Source: an uncultured bacterium (GTDB lineage: Bacteria > Cyanobacteriota > Vampirovibrionia > Gastranaerophilales > Gastranaerophilaceae). Taken from it: a DNA stretch of 64,000 bases. The notes below the pieces were generated by a model. The model had not been told where the DNA came from. It ran no database searches and worked only from the letters and a program-made list of their open reading frames with translations. Below are positions 1 through 9,217 of this stretch, one piece after another (positions within the stretch are counted from its first letter, which is position 1; each line of letters opens with the position of its first letter). The stretch covers positions 1 to 64,000 of the forward strand of contig CATLLJ010000001.1 of assembly GCA_950022495.1 (NCBI GenBank), written 5' to 3'. Position numbers and translations under genes: made by a program.

Positions 1-209
1 ATTATTTTAGTGCAAATTAGTGCAAATTTAAGAACAAAAGTGCAAGAAAAGACCACCAAATCTCAACTCTCAAAATCAGCCTCAAACTCCCAATAACTCG
101 GCATTTCTACCCAAAATCAAGCGTCCCAAATATCCAGTGTAATTTAAATGAACTAAGATTTATTTTAACCTATTTATCAACCTATACGAATTCAAGAATT
201 GTTAATAGC

Positions 210-238
210 AAAAAAGAGCCTTTGCAGACTCTTTTAAA
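210..238 (-). terminator. Intrinsic terminator downstream of tRNA-Ser
   Basis: On minus strand AAAAGAGTCTGCAAAGGCTCTTTTTT: approx. 10-bp stem (one G-U) followed by T-run. Confidence 0.75.
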
Positions 239-241
239 ATT

Positions 242-328
242 AGGAGGAGGTGGGATTCGAACCCACGGTACGCTCGCACGTACGACGGTTTTCAAGACCG
301 CTCCGATCAACCGCTCTGGCACTCCTCC
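242..328 (-). tRNA. tRNA-Ser (anticodon UGA)
   Basis: Minus strand GGAGGAG...CGGT-CTTGAAA-ACCG...long variable arm (GTACGTGCGAGCGTAC)...GTGGGTTCGAATCCCAC-CTCCTCC; 7-bp acceptor, anticodon TGA, class II variable arm. Confidence 0.95.
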
Positions 329-442
329 AAGCAATTGTTTCAGATGTATTATTATATTACCAACTCAAAATTAATTGTCAAGAACTTATTTTTAAATTAA
401 CTGTATGATTTATATATCTATCAAAAATGTTATCTTTAATTT

Positions 443-919
443 ATGGAGCAAAATAATATATCAAACAAACAAATCCGAAAGACTTCAACTTTTAAACTAA
501 TATTTCTTACTATTATTACTTTTGGAATTTACTGGTATGTATGGTTATGGAAGCTCATTACTGATATTAACAAATTATATCCAGCTAAGGGAAAATGTAT
601 ACACAGATATAACTGGTTCTGTACTCTTATCGGACTTGATATTATTTCAATTATTCTAGACTTAAAAGGTATTCAGTCTAAATTTATTATTAATATTGCA
701 GATATTTGCTGGATGTTTATAAATCTTATATTGACTTTACAAATTCTAAAAAATATTGAGCGATTTGTGAAAGAAAAATTTGACATTGTAATAAATCACA
801 ATGTATTTGGATGGCTATTTTTCGGAAGTTTTTATGTCAATTATAAAATTAACCGCTTGAATAAAAGTATCCAAAAAGGAATTGACGAAAAAATCTTACA
901 GTTAAAACTATTTAACTAA
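443..919 (+). CDS. DUF4234-like small membrane protein
   Basis: 158 aa ORF, TFKLIFLTIITFGIYWYVWLWKL motif, several TM segments, terminator downstream. Confidence 0.7.
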   Translation: MEQNNISNKQIRKTSTFKLIFLTIITFGIYWYVWLWKLITDINKLYPAKGKCIHRYNWFCTLIGLDIISIILDLKGIQSKFIINIADICWMFINLILTLQILKNIERFVKEKFDIVINHNVFGWLFFGSFYVNYKINRLNKSIQKGIDEKILQLKLFN

Positions 920-922
920 CAA

Positions 923-950
923 AAAACAGCTTTTTAAAAGCTGTTTTATT
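923..950. terminator. Intrinsic terminator
   Basis: AAAACAGCTTTTTAAAAGCTGTTTT hairpin between convergent genes. Confidence 0.75.
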
Positions 951-956
951 GTTTTA

Positions 957-1613
957 TTATAAATTTGATGAAGCTATTAAATCACTAAAAGAACGATATT
1001 GCTCCGATGCTGCAATTTCATTAAATAATTCAACAGGAGCTTTTACTTCAGAAGTAAGAACTTTTACTTTTCCCGGACTTTTATAATTAACTTTCAAAGT
1101 TCCAACCCCTCTTAATTCTTGAAATTCCATTGCGTCTAAAATATTTCTGACTGAAGGTTCTCCCTGTGCATAATGAGAATAATGCATGAAAGTATCAGAT
1201 TTTAACCCTGCTTCACCTTTTGCACTCATATTAAATATTACTCCTGCTTCATTCGACAAAACTCTGGTTTCAGAAGTATTTATTACACCTTCTGCATTTC
1301 GAGTTAGTGTATTTATAGTAAGTGCACCCTGTTTACTATTTTTACCAGGGCAGCTTTTATTCAAAAACACATCAATAAATGTTTGTGCAGTCTCTGAAAA
1401 AGATTTTGGAAACAAACGCTCACACACAGACCTTAATGATAATCCTTGCGATTTACTTAAACGAGAAGATATAAAGGCATCCAATCCTCCATTAAACTCA
1501 AAATGAGCTTGTGCCTTACCTGCATTTTCCGACCTTACAAGCCTTCTAAGCTTTTGAAGTTCTGAGACATTATTTACCCCTAATGCTCGACCAACAGTTA
1601 ACATATTTCCCAT
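957..1613 (-). CDS. hypothetical protein
   Basis: ORF; start chosen at MGNMLTVG because GGGGGATTTATATG provides an RBS (ORF track start is 1637). Confidence 0.65.
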   Translation of the reverse strand: MGNMLTVGRALGVNNVSELQKLRRLVRSENAGKAQAHFEFNGGLDAFISSRLSKSQGLSLRSVCERLFPKSFSETAQTFIDVFLNKSCPGKNSKQGALTINTLTRNAEGVINTSETRVLSNEAGVIFNMSAKGEAGLKSDTFMHYSHYAQGEPSVRNILDAMEFQELRGVGTLKVNYKSPGKVKVLTSEVKAPVELFNEIAASEQYRSFSDLIASSNL

Positions 1614-1649
1614 ATAAATCCCCCTTTCATGAGACACATATATATTAAT

Positions 1650-2072
1650 CTATTTTTTTACTTTGAATGCAAAATATTTGAACAAAACATAAGTTACTAC
1701 AGAAACTAAAAATATTGATATAAACTGAGACACATATACATTTTTTATTGCAAATTTCACAAGCAGTTCTAATATTACCACATTTAATAAATAACTAACA
1801 GCCCATGTGGAGCAGCATTTTAAATATTCCTTCATGTAATTTCCTTTTGTACAAAACACAAAAAATTTCTGGTTAAAATACGAGAAAATTGAAGATATGG
1901 TCCACTGCAAAATAACACAAGCTTGATAATGTTCAGAACCCAAAATTAAAACAGCTATGGCAAATATTAAATATGATATAGCCGCATTTACTCCGCCGAT
2001 AAATAAAAACCTTAATTTATCCGGAATATTACACCAATTAGAATACATTTTTTGAATTAACGCCATAATCAA
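1650..2072 (-). CDS. GtrA family membrane protein
   Basis: 140 aa, LRFLFIGGVNAAISYLIFAIAVLIL...YFNQKFFVF...FKYFAFKVKK typical of GtrA. Confidence 0.85.
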   Translation of the reverse strand: MIMALIQKMYSNWCNIPDKLRFLFIGGVNAAISYLIFAIAVLILGSEHYQACVILQWTISSIFSYFNQKFFVFCTKGNYMKEYLKCCSTWAVSYLLNVVILELLVKFAIKNVYVSQFISIFLVSVVTYVLFKYFAFKVKK

Positions 2073-2361
2073 AGTTTAACATTAACATAATAAACCGCAA
2101 TAGATTTTATATAAATAAAAAAAAGCTATGTACTGAGGTGCATAGCTGTTGATTAGGGATATGTGTATCTTAGTCTCTAAGGAGTATATTGTTATGTTAT
2201 CATTTCCTCAAAATTTGTAATCATTCAAATTGATGAGATTTTAAATATTATTTTTACATCTTTTAGTGTATTGCCACTTTAAAATATAAAGTTTTCAATA
2301 TATTTTACTAAAAGTTAATTTCTGTTATAATACTATTAAATAAAAAAGGGAGAAGGCTGGT

Positions 2362-2853
2362 ATGAAAAAAACTATTATGATATCTACGTTAGTAATTGCA
2401 TTTACTATTGGAATTACAAATGTTTTAGCATCTGAATATACAAAATTTTCATCCACATTTATCAAAAAATTTAAAGATTGCGATTATTACGAAGAAACTA
2501 CAAATTCAGAATTTGAAGGAAATGCATTTTCAACAAACAGAAAAATTATAGGATGGAAAAATGGTTTTTGTAAATATCAAGAAACCATAAAGTCAAAAGA
2601 AGGGAATTATCAATTAGATTGCTTATTCTCAAGCTTACAGGTTGACGATCTTTACTATTCAATGAAAGACAAATCCAAAACTCCTGAGTCCTATGAACTT
2701 GAAATGTTTGGAGAACAAAAAGACCCCAAAACCGGAAAAATTAAATATGTAAAAACCGGCTCAACAACAATAAAAGGAAATAAAGCCTATATTACATGGG
2801 CAAAATATCAAAACAATCCATATTTTTGCAGACCTCAAAAATTATCAAAATAA
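2362..2853 (+). CDS. hypothetical secreted protein
   Basis: 163 aa with N-terminal signal-like segment MKKTIMISTLVIAFTIGITNVLAS; upstream TATAAT and GGGAGAAGG RBS. Confidence 0.7.
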   Translation: MKKTIMISTLVIAFTIGITNVLASEYTKFSSTFIKKFKDCDYYEETTNSEFEGNAFSTNRKIIGWKNGFCKYQETIKSKEGNYQLDCLFSSLQVDDLYYSMKDKSKTPESYELEMFGEQKDPKTGKIKYVKTGSTTIKGNKAYITWAKYQNNPYFCRPQKLSK

Positions 2854-2859
2854 AATTGA

Positions 2860-2892
2860 AAAAGAGCCTGATTAGTAATAATCAGGCTCTTT
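2860..2892. terminator. Intrinsic bidirectional terminator
   Basis: AAAAGAGCCTGATTAGTAATAATCAGGCTCTTTT. Confidence 0.85.
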
Positions 2893-2906
2893 TATTTATA
2901 TATTAG

Positions 2907-3704
2907 TTATGCAGATTTCTTTTCAGCGTTATCGTTTTTATGAACGAATTTGTTACTTATCCAAGTTGCAATAGGGGTAACGGCTACCGGCGATAAGAAT
3001 CTATAAACAGTACCAAATACTACTAATGATTTAAGTATTTGTAAACCTCTAAGATCTTTTTCTAATTCCGGAGCTTTTACATGTTTTTCAATATAACTTA
3101 GAACTGTAGCTGGTCTATATTTTGTACCTTTTGCAATGGTTCCGTTAGCAATACCTTTTTGATGAGCTTCTTTATGTTTTCTAGCAAATTCTGCAAAGTT
3201 TTTAGCTAAATCTTTGCCGTCTTCGCCAAGGTATTTTTTAGCATATTTTAAAGAAACATTCTTTTCCCATGTGCCATCTAATGCATCATCAATAAGATAA
3301 GAACCAACAGTTGACATCAAGAAAGTTAACCCCTGGTTAATTGCAAGAGTTTTCTTTCTATCTTCGTCTAATTGATTATTTCTTAATGTTTGAGTCATAT
3401 ACATGCCGGAAATAATAACTGAACCTGCAACCTGCATGTGATTTACTATACGACCTAATCTATCACCTTGATTTGCTAGAATTTTTGCTAATTTTGATTG
3501 ATATAATCTTGCGGTATAATTTTTAGCTAACCAGTCAGTAGATTTATCAACAGCTTTTTTGAACGGATCTAAGAATTTAGAATTTGTTGCCGCTGTAAAT
3601 GTCGGCTGAGAATAAGCTGAACCTGCAAATTTTCTTGCACCGGCAGATAAGGTATTATTTCTATATGTTTGATTATTGTAATTTGTATTTAACGTAATAT
3701 TCAT
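2907..3704 (-). CDS. lineage-specific hypothetical protein with hydrophobic segments
   Basis: 265 aa; starts overlapping the stop of the upstream ORF (TAATG). Confidence 0.75.
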   Translation of the reverse strand: MNITLNTNYNNQTYRNNTLSAGARKFAGSAYSQPTFTAATNSKFLDPFKKAVDKSTDWLAKNYTARLYQSKLAKILANQGDRLGRIVNHMQVAGSVIISGMYMTQTLRNNQLDEDRKKTLAINQGLTFLMSTVGSYLIDDALDGTWEKNVSLKYAKKYLGEDGKDLAKNFAEFARKHKEAHQKGIANGTIAKGTKYRPATVLSYIEKHVKAPELEKDLRGLQILKSLVVFGTVYRFLSPVAVTPIATWISNKFVHKNDNAEKKSA

Positions 3705-4510
3705 TATTTAACACCTCCTGCAAATTTAGATAAATCAGGTTTAACTGGAGATGCCACATTTTGAACAGGTTCCTGAACAGGAGCTGCAGGGGCCTTTGCT
3801 TTTTTCTCTATACCAAATACGTATTTCAAAATCGGAGGAATTAAAGCAACTGTCAACATTGCTTTAACAATACCGAATACAAATACATCCGGTGCCATAT
3901 TCAAGGCTTTAGATACTTTTTCTAATGTTGACTTATCTATTCCGGTAAGTTTTCCGTCTTTACTGAATTTACCAAAAATATTTAAGAATTTTTCATTTAC
4001 GAATTTTGCATCTTTAAGAAGTTCTTCTTTAGTAATCTTTCCAACATTTTCTGGTGTAAGTTTTTCAATTACTTTTTCTGCATCTTTCATAAATTTCTTT
4101 GCACTTTTACCCAGCGGATACATAACTACATTTGCAAATCCGAAACCGATTATTCCGGAAGCAATTGAGTGACCTGATGCATAAATTTTGTCATCCTTAT
4201 CTTTTTTACCAGGTAATGACATGATTGCAAGAGGTCTAAATCCTGCTGCTAACACAAGAGCTACGAGGTTTTGTGCAATTACGGTATGATCATTACAAAG
4301 ATCAATCATCATCTTCAAAAATCCCTTAGAAGACTTAGCGGCAGCTCCGTTTAAACCCGTAAAGCTACCGCTATAATAATATCCTCTATTCATATTTTTA
4401 ATGTCACACAAATCCGCACTCTTTTTCATACTCTCCAGCCCATACTTTGGCTTATGTTTGAGTTTGTTCCCTGAAGTGGGATAATTTTTTTTAATTGAGT
4501 CTATATTCAT
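3704..4510 (-). CDS. lineage-specific hypothetical protein, C-terminal hydrophobic region
   Basis: 268 aa; contains YSGSFTGLNG near N-terminus. Confidence 0.75.
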   Translation of the reverse strand: MNIDSIKKNYPTSGNKLKHKPKYGLESMKKSADLCDIKNMNRGYYYSGSFTGLNGAAAKSSKGFLKMMIDLCNDHTVIAQNLVALVLAAGFRPLAIMSLPGKKDKDDKIYASGHSIASGIIGFGFANVVMYPLGKSAKKFMKDAEKVIEKLTPENVGKITKEELLKDAKFVNEKFLNIFGKFSKDGKLTGIDKSTLEKVSKALNMAPDVFVFGIVKAMLTVALIPPILKYVFGIEKKAKAPAAPVQEPVQNVASPVKPDLSKFAGGVK

Positions 4511-4754
4511 TTCGCACCACTTAAAATAATTAACTGCTACACATTCATTTTAAATCAAAGAATATATTTTTTTGCTACATCATTACAAAAATGTTACAAT
4601 TAAATGTACTTTATACAACTTATTCCAAATATACCTATTTAGACTTTGTAAAGTAATTTTTACCAGCAAAAAAAGTAGTACAGTACCCACTCCGGCGAGG
4701 AGTTGAAAAAAAAGGTTTTTTGCATTATCTTTAGTGTAAGAAGGGGCTATATAA

Positions 4755-5714
4755 GTGGATAATAACATAGATCTTAATCTTAGATTAATTTCCGAAGATT
4801 GTGGCATATTTAGCAAAGCCACACCCGATGTTATTATATCCAATATTGATAAATTACAAAAATCATATACTGAAGACGAAGTTGTAAAAATATATAATTA
4901 TATGCTTCAAAATGCACAGAACCCCGACATTATAATGTATCTTATACGATGCGTAGATATGTATAGAAAAGCATCCAGTCTTGAAATTCTTGTTGATATT
5001 TTATTGTTAAGAAACGGTAATTACCAGAATTCAGAACTCAAAGAAAAATATATTAATATAAGAGTTATGTGTGCAAAAGCTATTGCAAACCAGAAAAATA
5101 CAGATGCCGTTTCATCACTATTATATTGTCTTAACAATAAAGATGAACACTACAAAGTCCGTCTTGCATGTGCCGATGCTTTGGGCAGGATAGGAGATCG
5201 GTTTGCTGTTGCACCGCTGATTGAAGTTGTTCAGGATGAAAATGAAAAATCTGTATATTTAAGAGAATCCGCAGTATCAGCACTCGGATTACTGGGAGAT
5301 ACAAGAGCACTGGATCCTATTATTAATATTCTTGAAACAAAGCAAGGCATCATGGATAAATTTTCTTTCCTGAAAGAACGTGCTATTGAAGCTATTATTA
5401 AAATGGGATTTGGTGAAAACGAAAGAGTTTTTAAGGCTTTAAAAAACTCCCTGTCTGATGAATCGTCACAGGTTAGAATAAATGCAATTGAAGCACTTAT
5501 GGAAAGCGACCATCCAAAAGCATTTGAAACAATAAAAAATGTACTTTCTGAAGATAATGATGACGAAGTTAAAAAGAATGCAATGATTGCACTTTACAAC
5601 ATGTCAGACAGAAGTATTTTAGACGAAATAATCAAATCACCTAAATTTTCAGATAATCTAAAAATGGAAGCTGTAAATATTCTTGATGAATATGAAACAG
5701 ATGATGAGGAATAA
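4755..5714 (+). CDS. HEAT-repeat (PBS-lyase-like) protein
   Basis: 319 aa, GTG start; repeated ALGRIGDRFAVAPLIEVVQDE / ALGLLGDTRALDPIINIL HEAT-like units. Confidence 0.85.
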   Translation: MDNNIDLNLRLISEDCGIFSKATPDVIISNIDKLQKSYTEDEVVKIYNYMLQNAQNPDIIMYLIRCVDMYRKASSLEILVDILLLRNGNYQNSELKEKYINIRVMCAKAIANQKNTDAVSSLLYCLNNKDEHYKVRLACADALGRIGDRFAVAPLIEVVQDENEKSVYLRESAVSALGLLGDTRALDPIINILETKQGIMDKFSFLKERAIEAIIKMGFGENERVFKALKNSLSDESSQVRINAIEALMESDHPKAFETIKNVLSEDNDDEVKKNAMIALYNMSDRSILDEIIKSPKFSDNLKMEAVNILDEYETDDEE

Positions 5715-5717
5715 TAA

Positions 5718-6386
5718 ATGGTAAAATCAATTATATTATTATCAGGCGGACTTGATTCATTAGTCAGCCTTGGCTTAAAAAAAGAAGAACTAAACATAAC
5801 ACTTGCATTAACTTTTGATTACGGTCAAAAATCCGTGCAAACAGAAATTGAAGCCTCTAAAAAAATTTGTGATTATTATAATATTGAACATAAAGTAATC
5901 AAATTAGATTGGTTAAAACAAATTACCCATACGTCTTTAGTTTCAGAAGCTTCAGTTCCGACGGGAAAAGATTTAGAAAGACCGGAAGAGTCAGCTAAAT
6001 CAGTATGGGTGCCAAACAGGAACGGTTTATTTCTAAATATTGCCGGAAGTTTTGCTGATTCAGAAAATTACGATTATATATTAATAGGAGCAAATAAAGA
6101 AGAAGCACAAACATTCCCCGATAATACAATAGATTTTATTAATGCAATCAATAAAGAATTTGAATATTCCACTCAAAAAAAGCCTAAAGTTTGTGCCCCC
6201 TTGATAAATTATATTAAAAATGATATAGTCATGTTAGCTCTGAAGCATAATATTCCGTTAGACCTGACTAGAAGCTGTTATCAAGGCGGAGAGAGACATT
6301 GCGGAATATGTGAATCATGTTCAAGATTAAAACATGCACTTGAAGCAAATCATGAAACTTACTACAAAAAAATATTGTTCGGATAA
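5718..6386 (+). CDS. queC: 7-cyano-7-deazaguanine synthase QueC
   Basis: LLSGGLDSLVSL PP-loop, LTFDYGQKS, C-terminal CYQGGERHCGICESC zinc motif. Confidence 0.95.
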   Translation: MVKSIILLSGGLDSLVSLGLKKEELNITLALTFDYGQKSVQTEIEASKKICDYYNIEHKVIKLDWLKQITHTSLVSEASVPTGKDLERPEESAKSVWVPNRNGLFLNIAGSFADSENYDYILIGANKEEAQTFPDNTIDFINAINKEFEYSTQKKPKVCAPLINYIKNDIVMLALKHNIPLDLTRSCYQGGERHCGICESCSRLKHALEANHETYYKKILFG

Positions 6387-6390
6387 AGGG

Positions 6391-6945
6391 ATGAAAACAC
6401 ATTTTATAGAAAACGAAATAAAATATATAGGTTCTCAACTTGCACCGCACTGGATTTATAAAAACTTTAAAATTCAGGGGGATGCAATTGTTGCTTTTAT
6501 TGGAGAATGCGAAGTTCAATTAACTGAAATGGTTGATATTGAAGACGTTATCAATAACGAACCTATTTACAGCAAATATATGCTTAGTTTCATCACTGAA
6601 CAATTTAATGTAAATCTTGTTGAAGGAGTTTTTAGACAAAGATTGTTGATGTGCATAATTAAAGAAGCTCTGGAAAAACGAGGTTTCTTAGTTAAAAGAA
6701 ACGGTGATGATTTGTTTGTTAATGATAAAAAATTATCAGTTTCTATTGCTACAAAATCGTTAACTTCTATATTGATACATACCGGAATAAATATTTTATC
6801 GGAAGGTGCCCCGATACCAGTATCAGGATTGGAAAGCGACCTTGGTATTAAGGATATTAAAGAATTTGCATTAGAAGTAATGAAAAATTATAGTGAAGAA
6901 GTTGATGATATAGTATTAGCAAGTACAAAAGTCAGAGGTGTATAA
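6391..6945 (+). CDS. DUF366 family protein
   Basis: Start taken at MKTHFIENE; co-directional immediately after queC. Confidence 0.7.
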   Translation: MKTHFIENEIKYIGSQLAPHWIYKNFKIQGDAIVAFIGECEVQLTEMVDIEDVINNEPIYSKYMLSFITEQFNVNLVEGVFRQRLLMCIIKEALEKRGFLVKRNGDDLFVNDKKLSVSIATKSLTSILIHTGINILSEGAPIPVSGLESDLGIKDIKEFALEVMKNYSEEVDDIVLASTKVRGV

Positions 6946-6947
6946 TT

Positions 6948-7679
6948 ATGCTTAAAGATACAGACAAATATGAAAATGATACAACTCACTTTACATACAA
7001 CGAATACAAAAAGAAAGTGAAAAGGACACCGAACAAAGATGTCATGATATTTGCTTCTGTATTTATTATCGGAGTATTAATTATTCTCGGGTTTGCAAAA
7101 ATCTTATCACCGAATGTTGATGTTGGAATAACAGTAGATAATGAAATAGCTTCATCTGTTGAGGATGAATCTACAGGTTCTGTAATTGATGACAGATTAA
7201 AACGCTTCCAGCTTGAAGATACTGGCAAAAAAGATAAAGAAGAGGAAATGTTTTCACCGGAACTCGATGAAAAAGTTGTTTTACCAAAACAGAGAAAGAA
7301 AACTGTCGGAGAAATGGAAGCCCAGATGGCTGACTTGATGAACTCAAAAAAAGCAGAACAACAAGCTGAAAAAGAAGCTAATAAAAAGCATTCAACAGAA
7401 GAACAGCCTCAAACTTCACAGGAAAAGAAAGCCCAGACAACTCAACCTGCACAAATTGTGAACGCAAAAGTTGTTGTAGGTTACTATGCAACAGAAAAAC
7501 AGGCAGAGGTTGCTAAATCAATTATGCAGGATGCCGGAGTTAATACAACACCTGTTGTTAAAAACCTCGGAGGTTATTATACTTTGCAGGTTGGAGCATA
7601 TACCTCAAGAGAAAAAGCTCAGCAGGCTGCTAATAACTTATTAAAAAGCAACTTCCCTGCAAGAGTTATTACCGAATAA
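6948..7679 (+). CDS. SPOR-domain membrane protein (FtsN/DedD-like architecture)
   Basis: N-terminal TM (DVMIFASVFIIGVLIILGFAKIL), charged linker, C-terminal VVVGYYATEKQAEVAKSIMQDAG...YTLQVGAYTSREKAQQAANNL. Confidence 0.85.
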   Translation: MLKDTDKYENDTTHFTYNEYKKKVKRTPNKDVMIFASVFIIGVLIILGFAKILSPNVDVGITVDNEIASSVEDESTGSVIDDRLKRFQLEDTGKKDKEEEMFSPELDEKVVLPKQRKKTVGEMEAQMADLMNSKKAEQQAEKEANKKHSTEEQPQTSQEKKAQTTQPAQIVNAKVVVGYYATEKQAEVAKSIMQDAGVNTTPVVKNLGGYYTLQVGAYTSREKAQQAANNLLKSNFPARVITE

Positions 7680-7752
7680 AAATTAACTTCCAATGTAATC
7701 CTGAGTACATTTACCACTTGTAAAATTCTTATATTTTACATATAATCTGGTT

Positions 7753-8577
7753 ATGGAAAATATTAAGAGAATTAAATTAAGGGATTTTGAGATTGGCGGA
7801 GATAAATTAACTATTTTAGCCGGTCCTTGTGCTATTGAGAGCAAAGAAATTTTAGATGAAACTGCAAAAGGTTTGAAAGAAATTACGAAAGAATTGGATA
7901 TAAATTTTGTATTCAAATCATCTTTTGATAAAGCTAATCGTTCTTCAATTACCTCATTTAGAGGTCCGGGAATGGAAAAAGGTCTTGCAATGCTGCAAGA
8001 AATTAAAGATAAATACGATTTGCCGATTGTAACTGATATTCATACACCTGATCAAGCAGCACCGGTTGCAGAAGTTGCTGATATTTTGCAAATTCCTGCA
8101 TTTTTATGCAGACAGACTGATTTACTTGTTGCAGCTGCAAAAACAGGCAAAATTGTAAATATTAAAAAGGGTCAATTCCTTGCCCCTGAACAAATGGGAA
8201 GCCTTGTAAAAAAAGTTGAAGATTCAGGCAATTCAAATATAATGCTTACAGACAGAGGAACTTCTTTTGGTTATAACAATTTAGTTACCGATTTTAGAGG
8301 AATTCCTTTAATGCAGGAATTCGGATACCCTGTTGTATTTGATGCAACCCACAGTGTTCAGTTACCGGGAGCAAACGGACTATGTTCCGGAGGCGATAGA
8401 AGATTTGTTCCTGTCTTAGCAAAAGCAGCTATGGCAGTTGGGGCAAATGTTTTATTCTTTGAAATTCACCCAGATCCGGATAAAGCACTTTGCGATGGAC
8501 CAAATATGGTTGCATTAAAAGATGCTAAAGAATTATTCTCTACTTGTAAGAAAATATTTGAACTGGTAAGAGGATAG
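7753..8577 (+). CDS. kdsA: 3-deoxy-8-phosphooctulonate synthase
   Basis: LAGPCAIES, FKSSFDKANRSS, GPGMEKGLAML, DATHSVQLPG motifs. Confidence 0.97.
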   Translation: MENIKRIKLRDFEIGGDKLTILAGPCAIESKEILDETAKGLKEITKELDINFVFKSSFDKANRSSITSFRGPGMEKGLAMLQEIKDKYDLPIVTDIHTPDQAAPVAEVADILQIPAFLCRQTDLLVAAAKTGKIVNIKKGQFLAPEQMGSLVKKVEDSGNSNIMLTDRGTSFGYNNLVTDFRGIPLMQEFGYPVVFDATHSVQLPGANGLCSGGDRRFVPVLAKAAMAVGANVLFFEIHPDPDKALCDGPNMVALKDAKELFSTCKKIFELVRG

Positions 8578-8581
8578 GGTA

Positions 8582-9202
8582 ATGATTTTAAAAACCTATG
8601 TAGAAGGACCAATTGACGCTAATAACTATCTTCTTATTGATGAAGACTCAAAAGAAGCAGTTTTAATTGACTGTTCTGCAGCCCGTCCTGAACTTATTGA
8701 AGAAATAAAAAATCTTGGTGTAAAACTTAAGTATATTTTATTAACTCACGGGCATTTTGACCATATTCTCGGGGTTGAAAAATTTAAAGAAGTTTTCGGA
8801 ATTGATGCCTATGTTTCAGAAGATGATATTCCACAGGTAAAAGCAACACCTGATATGATTCAAATGTTCACAGGGTTAAAAGTACCGCAGATTACTGGAA
8901 TTGATAAATTCGTAAAAGATGGTGATGAATTTACCATAGGAAACACTAAAATAAAAGCCCTGACAACACCGGGTCACACAGAAGGCGGAATGTGTTATCT
9001 TGTTGAAGATAAATTATTTTCAGGCGATACACTATTTCAACGCAGTGTCGGCAGAACAGATTTTCCGGGCGGAAGTTTTGAAAAACTTTCTAAAAGTATC
9101 AAAGAAAAATTATTTTTATTACCGGAGGATATAGAAGTTTATCCCGGACACGGTCCAAAAACATCTATAGGGTTTGAGAAAAAATATAACGAAATTTTAT
9201 AA
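8582..9202 (+). CDS. MBL-fold metallo-hydrolase (glyoxalase II-like)
   Basis: LLTHGHFDHILG, TPGHTEGGMCY, LFSGDTLF, YPGHGP motifs. Confidence 0.93.
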   Translation: MILKTYVEGPIDANNYLLIDEDSKEAVLIDCSAARPELIEEIKNLGVKLKYILLTHGHFDHILGVEKFKEVFGIDAYVSEDDIPQVKATPDMIQMFTGLKVPQITGIDKFVKDGDEFTIGNTKIKALTTPGHTEGGMCYLVEDKLFSGDTLFQRSVGRTDFPGGSFEKLSKSIKEKLFLLPEDIEVYPGHGPKTSIGFEKKYNEIL

Positions 9203-9217
9203 TATTGAGGTATAAAT

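Noticed and set aside
1186-1506. ORF of 106 aa on + strand
   Set aside because: Antisense to the better-supported 957-1613 CDS; no RBS or domain signal.
4600-4760. Possible preQ1 riboswitch upstream of the HEAT/queC operon
   Set aside because: Only a short ACTCC..GGAGT hairpin present; lacks the conserved preQ1 C-rich loop and A-rich tail.
4583-4843. 86-aa minus-strand ORF
   Set aside because: Covers promoter region and start of HEAT protein; no RBS or homology signal.
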